NCBI GenBank assembly: GCA_027577415.1
Contig: JANBQS010000858.1
Span: 1 to 11,158 of the forward strand
Source of the DNA: Coemansia sp. RSA 922
Lineage: Eukaryota > Kickxellomycota > Kickxellomycetes > Kickxellales > Kickxellaceae
Length of the DNA: 11,158 nt
Direction: 5' to 3'
Under the pieces are notes generated by a model that searched no databases, was not told the DNA's origin, and saw only the letters and a list, made by a program, of their open reading frames with translations. Positions 1 to 7,917 of this stretch are shown piece by piece; position 1 is the stretch's first letter; each line of letters starts with the position of its first letter. A program made the translations under genes and the position numbers.

Positions 1-30
1 GGTTGAAAGTTCTCGTCTTTTCTAGACTTT

Positions 31-60
31 TGTGTTGGCCGTTACAATCAGGCCAACGCA
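31..60. repeat. Hairpin-forming inverted repeat (10-bp arms)
   Basis: The arms at 31-40 and 51-60 pair over ten positions around a 10-base loop. Positions 34-40 (GTTGGCC) match 51-57 (GGCCAAC) perfectly, with a T-G wobble at 33/58 and two further pairs outside. The function is unknown. It lies just upstream of the G-rich motif at 64-85. Confidence 0.5.
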
Positions 61-63
61 GAT

Positions 64-85
64 GGGATGGGCGGGGGGTGGGTGG
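64..85 (+). other. Predicted G-quadruplex motif
   Basis: Four runs of three or more G occur at 64-66, 69-71, 73-78 and 80-82, separated by loops of 2, 1 and 1 bases. This meets the usual intramolecular G-quadruplex rule with very short loops, which generally favours stability. No gene is recognised nearby to say whether it is promoter-associated. Confidence 0.6.
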
Positions 86-726
86 ACCCTCTGGGTACTC
101 TGCACCCCCTACGCAGCTGGTGCATAGCAATCCAGTTTCTCGTTAATTTTTTTTTGGGAGCTGGCTAGTGAACATCTTTCCTCGATCTGCCAGCGCATGT
201 GTGCCCGGCCGCCTATTACTAGAACATGGCGGAAGGCCGCAAGTAAAAAAAAAAAAGGTCCAACGAATAATTTTACACAACATAGACGAAACGGCTTGTT
301 TGCTTTCCAGCCAACATGCTTTGTACTGCCAGACACCCAATTGTGTATGCCTTTATTATTGCCGATCGGCGTATATTATCCTAATAGGCAGAATGGTGCT
401 CTGGGCTCACCGACAACAGCGCAGTCGACAGCACCAGAGCCGGATGGAAGGAGGCCAGGCTGCACAATAAATGGAGCTTTCGAGAGCTGCCAATGATGCA
501 AGTGCCTCCTTGTGCTTAATTTGGGCATACATGGTGCAAGGTCAGTACTGTCAGAGTGGTCCAGAGGACACGGACCATTCGAGACTATTTGGTGGGCCTA
601 CTTCCAAATGCGACGCCTCAGCTATAACTAAACGTGTGGCGCTTGGAATTCTGCAGGATTCAGTTGCTATATTTGGCATTTATTAAGTGCTACCCGCAAA
701 TCCTCCCTCCCCTTTGCTACCGCCAC

Positions 727-794
727 ACTGGACAGCACTCTGTGGTCCAGTAGCCATGCCAACGTGGCAAGTGGAACGCGCTACATGCCACTTG
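727..794. repeat. Cluster of overlapping inverted repeats
   Basis: Three inverted repeats are packed into 68 bases. ACTGGAC (727-733) pairs with GTCCAGT (745-751) and encloses a CAC/GTG inner stem (736-738 with 742-744). TGCCA (757-761) pairs with TGGCA (765-769). CAAGTGG (768-774) pairs with CCACTTG (788-794). The second and third share bases, so they are alternative folds. This could be a structured RNA or a decayed mobile-element end. No known family is recognised. Confidence 0.45.
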
Positions 795-1867
795 ACAGCA
801 GACCCTGACCTTTGCTCCTGCGCTTTAGAGGTCAACACACAGTCCTGCTATACCACGCCAGCTACCATGGACAACAAGGCAGCCTGATCTGAGAATGTTT
901 GTGTATCTAGCGCACAGGCCCTGCCACCCTCTGCGACTATCCATGCACAATCTGGCACGGCGCCAGCAGCAACTCGGATATGCCAAGAGTTTTAGTGCCG
1001 CTGCACACTAGCATTTCTCGGTTTATTTGCCGAAACAGCGCGACGCTCCCTGCTTGTTTTTTTTTTTTGGCAGACGATGGGCTGAACAACAGGGCTGGAG
1101 CAATCCACTATGATCTACGGCAGATGTGTATTGGCATTATAGATAGTGAGAAATTTCAGAAAGAATATCCTATAAAGAGATGGCAGCAGAAACTGCGCAA
1201 CCAAATCTGCATACAGGCGCTTTCTGCTGACCTGTTTTGACAACCCAAAGCGGATGTTTGAGGTGAAAAAAAAATACATAACGCTCTTTCACCCCCCAAA
1301 TACAAAAGATGGCAAAATGTCAAGCGCGCATCGGCCTATTATCGCCCTTGTAGCTTTGCCTTCCTTTTCGTAGATTAGAAGCCGGAAAGACATGAAAAAG
1401 ATTGATTGCATATTTGTATACTAGTAGGGGCGCTATAGAAACGGAGAAACCAGATTTTCTTTGTAGATGCAAACGGATGGCGCAAATGATTCGAAACTTC
1501 CATGCCAAAATTGGCCGACGCATCAGCTGCTCTAGACAAATTTATCACCTATTGTGCCGAGTAGTGACATATAAGGGCGGGATGACAATATGTAGTGATG
1601 GTAGTCGCTGGACGGATGAATCAAGCGGCAGGTACATAGTCAATCACTGATGCCACCAGCAAGTGCGGTAAAATATTGCTTTAAATCGGTCGGGTTCGTA
1701 TCACAAAGCATGGACACGAATTAAACGACACTACACAAAAAATGCAACTGTTTTGAATGGACCCGCCAGCCAGAGGGATGGTGGAGCTTCTACCTGCGTC
1801 GGCTAGGATCTTGGAAAGATGCGCCGTAGGCAAAGTATTTCCACGCGCTCATTTGTGAGAGAAGGGG

Positions 1868-1895
1868 AAATTATAATATACTTTATATTGAAATA
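1868..1895 (-). terminator. Probable polyadenylation region of the Ndc10-like gene
   Basis: Read on the minus strand, the sequence just after the stop codon at 1903 is AT-rich and contains AATATAAAG followed by TATATTATAA. This resembles a variant fungal poly(A) signal within about 30 bases of the stop. No canonical AATAAA is present this close, so the call rests on base composition and position. Confidence 0.35.
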
Positions 1896-1902
1896 CATAT
1901 GC

Positions 1903-4900
1903 CTATAGCAGGCTAGTGTCGTCGTGCGACAAGTGTGAGAGCAGCGCAACTGCGCAGCCAACAGCTTCTTCGACGCCACTGCCCATTAGCTCGCCGAGCA
2001 TGTCGTTGTTAGAACCCACCATTTCCTCAAGCTTGGCCAACGTCTCTTTGGTTCGGTGGAGCCAGGTGTTTAGCCTACGCATCCTCTCGACCGCTTGGCC
2101 GTCAACCATTCCATTGCGAACAAGCGTAGAAGCTGTGTCAGTACGAAGTGTCATAATTCGCTTCACAAAGATACGCATCGTAAACAACGCCTTGTGAATC
2201 TTGATGCCAGGCTTTAGCAATAACTTCTTCTTCTTGCACAGTTCGCTTATCGTTCTCGCAAGGGTTTCCGCGTACTCTGCCGCGGGTGCGTCGCTCGATA
2301 TCTGCGGAACCTCGATATTGCTCTGCGCATCTTTGCTCTCCCTATCGAGCACCAGAGTAGGCTCGGGTGAATGAGCAGTCTCCGCGGCAGAGTCTAGTTC
2401 GGGCACGGCAGCCTCAGAGATACTTTCGGGCGTAGGGCTATTGAGGGTAATGTCGGCGATAAACTCGTATGAGATATTCTCCCAATCCATCGGGCTAGCA
2501 GAACCTCCATTGTTCGGCAATATCGTTAGAATATCGCTCGACATGCCTCGCTCAGATGTACCAGCTGCAACGGTATTTACACTGTCCTGCTCGTGATCAA
2601 GAGGCTCAGCAGAGACACTGTCGCTCCCTGGCATGTCGACAAAGTTGCCGTCCTCATCCTCAATAAGATAGATCGATGACGAAGGCGATAACATGGAATT
2701 TCGACGCTGTGGGCTGGTATCGGTGCTATGCTGACTAAGCGCCACGTGTGGCTCCGGTACGAGGGAACATTCGAGCATTGTAGGGGGAGTGGTATCCTTC
2801 TCAGTGCGTCGCCTCTTTGCCCCAGGCAGCTCGCCAAGCTGTGCATTCAGCTCACGCAGCCGAGATACACGACGTGACCTTGCTTCCTGGCTAGGCTCTT
2901 TGCTCACCGACTGTTCCGCGATGCCGTCTGTATGAACAGACGATTCGCAAAGCTGTGAGTTTAGTTCTCGCAGACGAGATAGGCGCCGTGTCTTTGCCTC
3001 CAGACTAGACTCATTACTCACGGGCTGGTCGGCAACGACACCTGGCCGCCCGGACGATTGGTCCAACAATCCGCTAAGCTCTCGAAGACGAGCTACGCGG
3101 GAAGAGCCGGATTCATCGTTGGACTGGTCGCCTGTAGGCTGATCCGCGAAGCTATTCTCCAAATCAGGCAACGACTCCGTTGACTCGCTAGCTTGCCTTT
3201 GGAAAGATTGACGACGCCTGCTGGTATCTATGTTGGACCCTGTACGCACAGTGCTGGATCTCAAAATAGGAACCACTTTGCCTAAGCGAATATCACGAGG
3301 TATGCTCCCGTACATTGGCATGCACTCGGTAGTCATCAGCATCTCGCCAGCAGCTTCAGCCTTGTCGCGGAATTCCTCTGACATAAATACTGGCAACCCA
3401 AACACGCTGCTATGCCTTAGCATTTGGCGATAAAAGGGAGTATACAACATCAGCGCCGCGTCCTGGAGCAATGTCGTTCGCAGCGATTTTAACACATTGC
3501 AAAACGCGATGATGGCCAGCCGCTGGTCCATTTCGACCCCGTTATGACTAGTCTCGCTGTAGCTTGGCAAGTAGTCGGCGAATGGGAATATCGTATCTTC
3601 ATACTCTGTGAAGGACACGCAGTGCTGTCGAGCGATATGGTACGGTTGCGCCCTCGAATCCGTAGAAAAGCCGGCAATGGAAACAAGCATGTCGTCATAG
3701 ACTCCGTTTTGTAATATACGCTGAGTTGCATACAGGGTCTTTGACGAAGATACCGCTCCTTTTAGCATACGGGATGAGTTCAACGCCATTTCCATGGCGG
3801 TAAAAGTTCGCTGGCTTATGCACTTATATGTCTGCTTTCCAAGATCGAATGCTCTTTGATACTCTCGGTAGTGCTCGTCGCAAAACTCCAGCAGATGGGC
3901 GTCCCTTAGGGCTGCACCGTCCCGAAACAGGGGCTCGTCCGCCCAGGCAGGATTGGAAAAGTCCGGCGGAGGCTCTTTAAGGACGTGCCACTTGTGAAAT
4001 AGAAACACAGCCAGCGCGTTCCAAGGACACGGGACGATGCGCCGGTTTCTGAGCAGCTCTACCTTGAACTGCCCACCCTCGCTCGCTGATCGCGAGTTAC
4101 GCAGCTCCTTTCCATCTGTAACGCCACCGCTGCTACTCTGCCGAGACGACGAGTCGAAGGTGCGCTTGGTCTGAATGGTAATGACATTTGCAGTAGCCGT
4201 GGCCGACAGTCGCTTTGGCCGCAAAGATAGCGATCCAAGAGTAATTCCCTTGCAGAGAGCGTCAGCATCCAGCCACGTTGAAACAGACAAGGCGTGCCAC
4301 AAACGCATTTGCAGGCTACACTGGGATGATCGGCGTAAAAGTATACTGTGTAGAAGCGTATCGCTATCATACGAGAATACCATCCACTTGTGGTCCATTG
4401 GCGAGCTGTCAAACGATCGAATCACGCCGTTGGCATTGGTAAAGTGCTGCTGGATGTTCAATGCTGCGCGCGTCATACTCAGAGACGCACCTTGTTGAAT
4501 TATGTGGTCGGCGGCATCGCTGGCGCTCTCTCTGGTATTTTTGCGACCACCAATCGTAAGATTCGCGAGGTCGGGCGTCTCGCTATGAGATACCGAGTGC
4601 TGGCCAACACCAGAGCCATACGCAATGCCGTACTTTTGTTCCAGCCTATATAGGGAGAACACGCGGAAAAGAGTTCTCACTCGAGAGTTAGTACCAGTGC
4701 TCGGATATAGTTCAGTGTTGCGGGCAATTCCCAGTTGCTTACTTTTGCTTAAGAGCCTGTCTCAGTGGTACGTATTCGATCTCAAATGCGTCCTTGCGCT
4801 CTTGGTCGCTGTCTGTGCTCAGGTGAACCCAAACAACCCAAAGCGACGACATTGTCGAGCAATAGGATAAGAATATGGAATTCAGCGCATCCAAGCCCCT

Positions 4901-5199
4901 GAGCTCGATCTGTTTGATGGTGTGGTCAGAGTAGACCCGCAAGCGAGCCGCGTTGCAAACACCATCGGCAAAGTCTGCGTTTTGGCGGCAATAGTCAAAC
5001 CAGCGTACCAAGCTGCCATGTGCTGCACCTCTGTGCTTCGTAATAAACGTAATAGTGCTGTCCAAGGCCGCCACGGCCTTTAGTCCCGACTCTATAAAGA
5101 AAACACCATGAAGCATATGAATGCAGAGTTAGTGCTAAATTTAATGCCAATAACGAGAACGCGCGTACACCACGCAGTGTACATACCCGAAATAGTCAT
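1903..5199 (-). CDS. Ndc10/Crypton-like recombinase-fold protein with repeat tail (three exons)
   Basis: Proposed exons are 5199-5187, 5091-4743 and 4645-1903, giving 1034 residues. The start ATG is preceded ten codons upstream by an in-frame TAA. The N-terminal region (about 1-130) looks like the helical core-binding part of tyrosine recombinases. Residues about 320-560 resemble the Ndc10 (CBF3 subunit) domain: CPWNALAVFLFHKW followed by PPPDFSNPAW (327-355), an AME segment at 404-406, an IAGF segment near 446, IFPFADY (473-479), and LLQDAALML with a following VF..P.F segment (513-540). This family contains yeast Ndc10, a centromere-binding protein, and the Crypton transposases. Active-site positions look lost, which suggests a DNA-binding rather than recombining protein. 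The tail holds three 38-residue repeats (621-734), a basic AKRRRTEK motif (730-737) and a helical end (914-1034). The family call comes from remembered motifs and was not searched. The specific role is unknown. Confidence 0.7.
2806..3147 (-). repeat. Three tandem 114-bp coding repeats in the Ndc10-like gene
   Basis: Units at 3147-3034, 3033-2920 and 2919-2806 each encode exactly 38 residues (protein positions 621-658, 659-696 and 697-734). Shared positions are an A(D/E)Q start, a Ser/Glu-rich stretch, the core R(V/L)(A/S)RLREL at unit residues 17-24 and a following L near residue 28. The core looks helical and amphipathic, with paired Arg residues. The DNA copies are clearly diverged, so the duplication is old and probably kept by selection. 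The last copy runs straight into the basic KRRR cluster. Confidence 0.85.
4646..4742 (-). other. Intron 2 of the Ndc10-like gene
   Basis: This 97-nt intron has donor GTAAGC, a perfect TACTAAC branch point and acceptor CCTATATAG. Splicing joins AA to G and restores a Lys codon, so exon 2 continues in frame as KQK-LEQKYG. Without splicing, the upstream frame stops immediately at the TAA inside the donor. All three splice signals and the phase agree. Confidence 0.85.
5092..5186 (-). other. Intron 1 of the Ndc10-like gene
   Basis: This 95-nt intron has donor GTATGT, a CACTAAC branch point and acceptor TTTATAG. It separates a 13-base first coding exon (Met-Thr-Ile-Ser plus one base) from exon 2, and splicing gives a start of MTISESGLKAV. 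Intron size and branch-to-acceptor distance match intron 2. The alternative would be a start at an ATG within the intron, which is less likely given the clear splice signals. Confidence 0.8.
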
Positions 5200-5318
5200 T
5201 GAAGCTGGGCCGCCAACCCCCGGAATTTACGCTAGCGGCAGCAACAACAGAAAGTGTATGCTTTTAGTTTAGCGACGTGCAACGAATTGACGCAGGAAAT
5301 ACGATGCCTATACGCGCA

Positions 5319-5329
5319 AGCTTTTAAGG
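5319..5329 (-). promoter_or_regulatory. Possible TATA-like element of the Ndc10-like gene
   Basis: On the minus strand the sequence CCTTAAAAGC lies about 120 bases upstream of the ATG at 5199. This spacing is similar to the TATA-like boxes of the other minus-strand genes here. The motif is imperfect. A CCAAT-type pentamer also occurs at 5391-5395 on the plus strand, further upstream. Confidence 0.3.
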
Positions 5330-5500
5330 GATAAAAAAATGGAGAGAAAAAAGTCAAACAGGGAAGAGAGAGCCGCTTCAGGGAAACCTGACCAATCGGC
5401 ACGTTTTCGTATCTTTCATCACAGCCTAAGTTGGTTACTGCGTTGCACTTTTTTTTTAGCCTGGGTGTAAATTGTTGTGTTTGGTTTAAAAATAGTCTAG

Positions 5501-5506
5501 TTTATT
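5501..5506 (-). terminator. Poly(A) signal AATAAA of the 88-residue gene
   Basis: The minus strand reads ACATAATAAACTAG here, giving a canonical AATAAA about 165 bases after the stop codon at 5671. The surrounding 3' region is AT-rich. It supports the small upstream frame being a real transcribed gene. Confidence 0.55.
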
Positions 5507-5670
5507 ATGTACAAGATTTCTTTTATCAAATTATAAAAATAAATAAGCGGTGCCGACAGGCGATAACAAAAAGATGGTGAGCGAGCGGGTGGGAATGGTA
5601 CAGGCGGAAGATCAGAAAAGAGGGACAGTCGAAAGTGAGAAAATTTTTAGGGAGTTGTTGTCCTCGGTGC

Positions 5671-5937
5671 CTACAGCTGGATCAAGCGTGGCATGTCGAA
5701 CTGCATCCGCTCAGGCCAGGCACGGTGTGCGGCTGTGAGGTGGCCAACGACAGACTTTAGCTCGAAGCCATCCACGCTGGCGGCAAGCTGTTGGCTGATC
5801 TGCATGGGCATGTCGAGGTCGGCACAGTCGGCCAGAGGCGTGCGGGGGCTGGTTGGGCGTGAGAGAGTACGCCTATTGCGAGCTTGTTGGGCGCTCAGGC
5901 CAGAGGCGAATATGTAGTCAGGGACGACACCATCCAT
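5671..5937 (-). CDS. Hypothetical 88-residue protein
   Basis: I do not recognise this protein. The start is the ATG at 5937 in the strong context CCAACCATGG. A frame opening at 5946 would need TTG. A TATAAAG box lies about 115 bases upstream and an AATAAA signal about 165 bases past the stop, so the gene has a complete compact layout. No signal peptide or membrane segment is visible. Residues 18-34 are basic and contain SRPTSPRTP, with adjoining Ser/Thr-Pro sites typical of proline-directed kinase targets, so phosphorylation is possible (inference). Residues 45-88 look mostly helical, with a FELKSVVGHL core and a Met/Leu-rich end. A T/C-rich stretch ending in CCGCAG just before the ATG (5961-5977) could be a 3' splice site, so a longer N-terminus from an upstream exon is not excluded. 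Confidence 0.55.
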   Translation of the reverse strand: MDGVVPDYIFASGLSAQQARNRRTLSRPTSPRTPLADCADLDMPMQISQQLAASVDGFELKSVVGHLTAAHRAWPERMQFDMPRLIQL

Positions 5938-6044
5938 GGTTGGCAAGTAGAAATAATGTGCTGCGGAAAAGAAGAAGAGTGGGTGAGTTTGAGAAGAAAA
6001 GATTCAGTAAGCAGTACTCCTGGACTTGAAGAGGGCGGAAGTGC

Positions 6045-6056
6045 TGCGCTTTATAT
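6045..6056 (-). promoter_or_regulatory. TATA box of the 88-residue gene, fused to GCGCA
   Basis: On the minus strand the sequence reads ATATAAAGCGCA. The TATAAA core is about 115 bases upstream of the ATG at 5937, leaving room for a leader of about 80 bases that is rich in T and C. The same TAAAGCGCA extension occurs in the promoter at 7902-7914. Confidence 0.55.
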
Positions 6057-6876
6057 CAAGGCGAGAATCTTGGCAAACCTCAAAACAAGAAAATTTTTGC
6101 CACGTAATCTTCCACGCTTTGAAGAATGGCTGACACAACAGCGGAAACTCGGCCTGATTTGGTCTGTCTATTTTCAACGCTGATGCAAATCAGCGTACTG
6201 CGGATGGGGACACAAAGCAGCCTGCAGCTCGGCCGGCATGCCGCAACAACCTCGCCTCCGATCATGCTTGGCGGATATGTCAGCCCGCGGTCCAGGCCAA
6301 GCTGCGGTATGATTTCTTTTTTTAGACCGCAGGCAGGCATGTGCCAAGGAGTGTGCACCTCCCATGTGGATACCGTTGCTTGGCTGCCAAGCGAGATAAC
6401 GGGCGACAAAAGCTGCTGGACCTGATGTGACTCGCAGCTTTTATTTTATTTTCTACTAGTATCGACTGCCTTTGTACTTTATTCCAAAACAGAATTGACG
6501 CTACCGTAACATCCAGTCCGTGTAACAACTGGGGACCTGGGCGAAACCAGCCCTTAGAGCCATCCCCAACCGCGCGCACTTGGTTGTTATCGCCTCCCAG
6601 TTGGTATGAGTACGGTAAGCCAAGCCTGCCTCCCCTACCCCATTTCTGCGATAAATGAAAACATTCAAGCTGCCTGTCTTGGATCTCTCTCCATATTTGC
6701 TGACAAAGCTTACAAAGCTGATGTCGTTTGCGATGGGTCGATTATGTAATTAATGGCTTGGAAACAGCTGGAGCGCCAATGAATAAAGCGCAACGGTCTG
6801 CTTGTCTGTATTTGGACACATAAGGACACTTTTCGTTGATATAATTCATTGTAGCGAAATCAAAACAAGCTAAAAT
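6057..6876. other. 0.8 kb intergenic stretch with weak open frames
   Basis: No gene is supported. A plus-strand frame from an ATG at 6126 to 6425 would give 99 residues, and its start has A at -3 and G at +4. The protein has no recognisable motif, and overlapping frames on the minus strand are equally open. A 7-bp palindrome (GCTTGGC, one base, GCCAAGC) lies at 6378-6392. The plus-strand motif AATAAAGCGCAA is at 6782-6793. The right end is the 3' flank of the minus-strand gene ending at 6877. Confidence 0.4.
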
Positions 6877-7767
6877 TTACAGTGAGCTCGGCAGTACCAC
6901 ATATTTGTCGCTCGAGCGTTTGATAGTGACTAGCTGTGGCCTATGCAGCTGTGGCGGCGCCGCTATGCGAAGAATATCGAATACTCTGCTGTTGCGCTTT
7001 GCGCTGCTAGTGCTGCCGGTGCTGTTGCGGGCTCTCCTGGTGCTGCTGTCCTGCGGTTTGTCATCCTGCAGGGCTACAGCTGGCCGCGCATGCGCCTGCG
7101 TGTGGCGGAACTCGGACTTTGCACGGCACCCGTGCTCCTCGTCAGCCATCTGCCACCTGGACAGCCGCGGACTATAGCGCTTGACTGAGTCGTCGCCAAA
7201 TGCGGCAGGAAACTCCGTATCTGGGCGATCACTTGCATTTCTACTCCTGGCTTGGAAAAAGTCAACCACTTTGATTGCCGCCCGCCCCAGCTTTGGGGTC
7301 TGCCGGAGACTAAGCTGGATGCGGCCTGCACGACGGGTTGGGCTGCACTGCGCCGTCTTGTAGCCGATGGTGGCTGGGGCGATATGCAGGGATGCAAGGG
7401 GTAGGTCATGAACCGTGGTCTCGGATCGATTTCGTGAGTTGTACCGCTGTGCATACGGGAGCCCAAAGAAAGCTCCCTTGATTTGATGCTGTGTCATTTC
7501 TGGCGGCGCATTGTCAAAGCTGCCCGGGTAATTGCTGGAAGAAGCAGTGGCATGCTGTGGCGGCGTAAAATCAAAGTCAACAGCCTCTACCAAGGTGTTT
7601 CCACTGGAGTTAGTTCTCTGGCGTCGATGGAGAAGTACCGGCTCAGCTGCACTGGGTAGCAGAGGCACGATTGTCCGTCTCGCGTAAATACCTCGGCGCG
7701 CCATCTCAATCAGCATGCCTGGTCCTCTTGCACGGTATGATGTAGGCGATGCAGACATAGTTGGCAT
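6877..7767 (-). CDS. Hypothetical basic, largely disordered protein (about 296 residues)
   Basis: I do not recognise this protein. The frame is open upstream to 7917, but the ATG at 7767 is the likely start because a TATTTAAAG box lies only about 140 bases before it and a T/C-rich tract (7775-7791) sits directly upstream, as in a 5' leader. A second ATG three codons later (7758) has A at -3 and may be used instead. The protein is rich in Arg, Ser and Pro. Arg clusters occur at residues 24-31, 48-51 and 244-247, and there is an SSAKRNSR segment at 254-261. Short ordered-looking patches lie at 96-105 (IKGAFFGLPY), 149-171 and 262-296. It has no signal peptide or membrane segment and could be a nuclear or scaffold protein (inference). 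The opposite strand also has open frames here, but they are shorter. Confidence 0.5.
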   Translation of the reverse strand: MPTMSASPTSYRARGPGMLIEMARRGIYARRTIVPLLPSAAEPVLLHRRQRTNSSGNTLVEAVDFDFTPPQHATASSSNYPGSFDNAPPEMTQHQIKGAFFGLPYAQRYNSRNRSETTVHDLPLASLHIAPATIGYKTAQCSPTRRAGRIQLSLRQTPKLGRAAIKVVDFFQARSRNASDRPDTEFPAAFGDDSVKRYSPRLSRWQMADEEHGCRAKSEFRHTQAHARPAVALQDDKPQDSSTRRARNSTGSTSSAKRNSRVFDILRIAAPPQLHRPQLVTIKRSSDKYVVLPSSL

Positions 7768-7901
7768 GTATACAAGAGAGAGAAAAAAAATATGGTGGAT
7801 GAAACAGTCTTGCGAGAGAACAAAAAGGTGTGTATAAAGTGCGTAGCCTCGAGAGTTGAGGTGCCGGTCAACAGGCTGGCAAGACTGCAAGCACGAGAAA
7901 T

Positions 7902-7914
7902 TGCGCTTTAAATA
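7902..7914 (-). promoter_or_regulatory. TATA-like box of the 296-residue gene
   Basis: The minus strand reads TATTTAAAGCGCA, about 140 bases upstream of the ATG at 7767. TATTTAAAG is identical to the core in front of the GH16 gene, and the GCGCA extension is shared with the 88-residue gene. This box overlaps the upstream part of the long open frame, which argues that translation starts at 7767 or 7758. Confidence 0.5.
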
Positions 7915-7917
7915 CAT

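Larger units (their letters stand above)
1..1902. other. 1.9 kb region without a supported gene
   Basis: I find no convincing gene here. Open frames are all about 100 codons or shorter, several start only at non-ATG codons, and none has a recognisable motif. Visible structure includes a G-quadruplex motif at 64-85, stem-loop segments at 31-60 and 727-794, and long A or T runs near 147-156, 246-256, 1057-1069 and 1265-1273. The frame starting at 168 stays open to 887 apart from stops at 468-470 and 684-686, so a decayed gene is possible. A T-rich tract ending in GGCAG near 1056-1074 resembles a 3' splice site and is followed by an open stretch to 1240 that could be an orphan exon. The last 40 bases are AT-rich and probably form the 3' end of the minus-strand gene that begins at 5199. 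Confidence 0.5.

Noticed and set aside
4739..5199. HORMA (Mad2/Hop1-like) domain in the N-terminal exons
   Set aside because: The WVVWV...FEIEY segment recalls the end of a HORMA fold. In-frame splicing to the Ndc10-like domain makes a recombinase core-binding region the better reading.
1903..5199. An intact mobile Crypton element
   Set aside because: No flanking direct repeats or second copy are visible, the active-site positions look lost, and the long repeat tail is not typical. A host gene is more likely.
5550..6425. Plus-strand frames of 62 to 99 codons opposite and beyond the 88-residue gene
   Set aside because: They overlap each other and minus-strand frames, have no recognisable motif, and most lack a good ATG or poly(A) signal.
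6905..7188. Plus-strand hydrophobic Leu/Ala-rich frames
   Set aside because: They are the antisense of the Arg/Ser-rich minus-strand gene, are shorter than it, and have no promoter-like sequence upstream.
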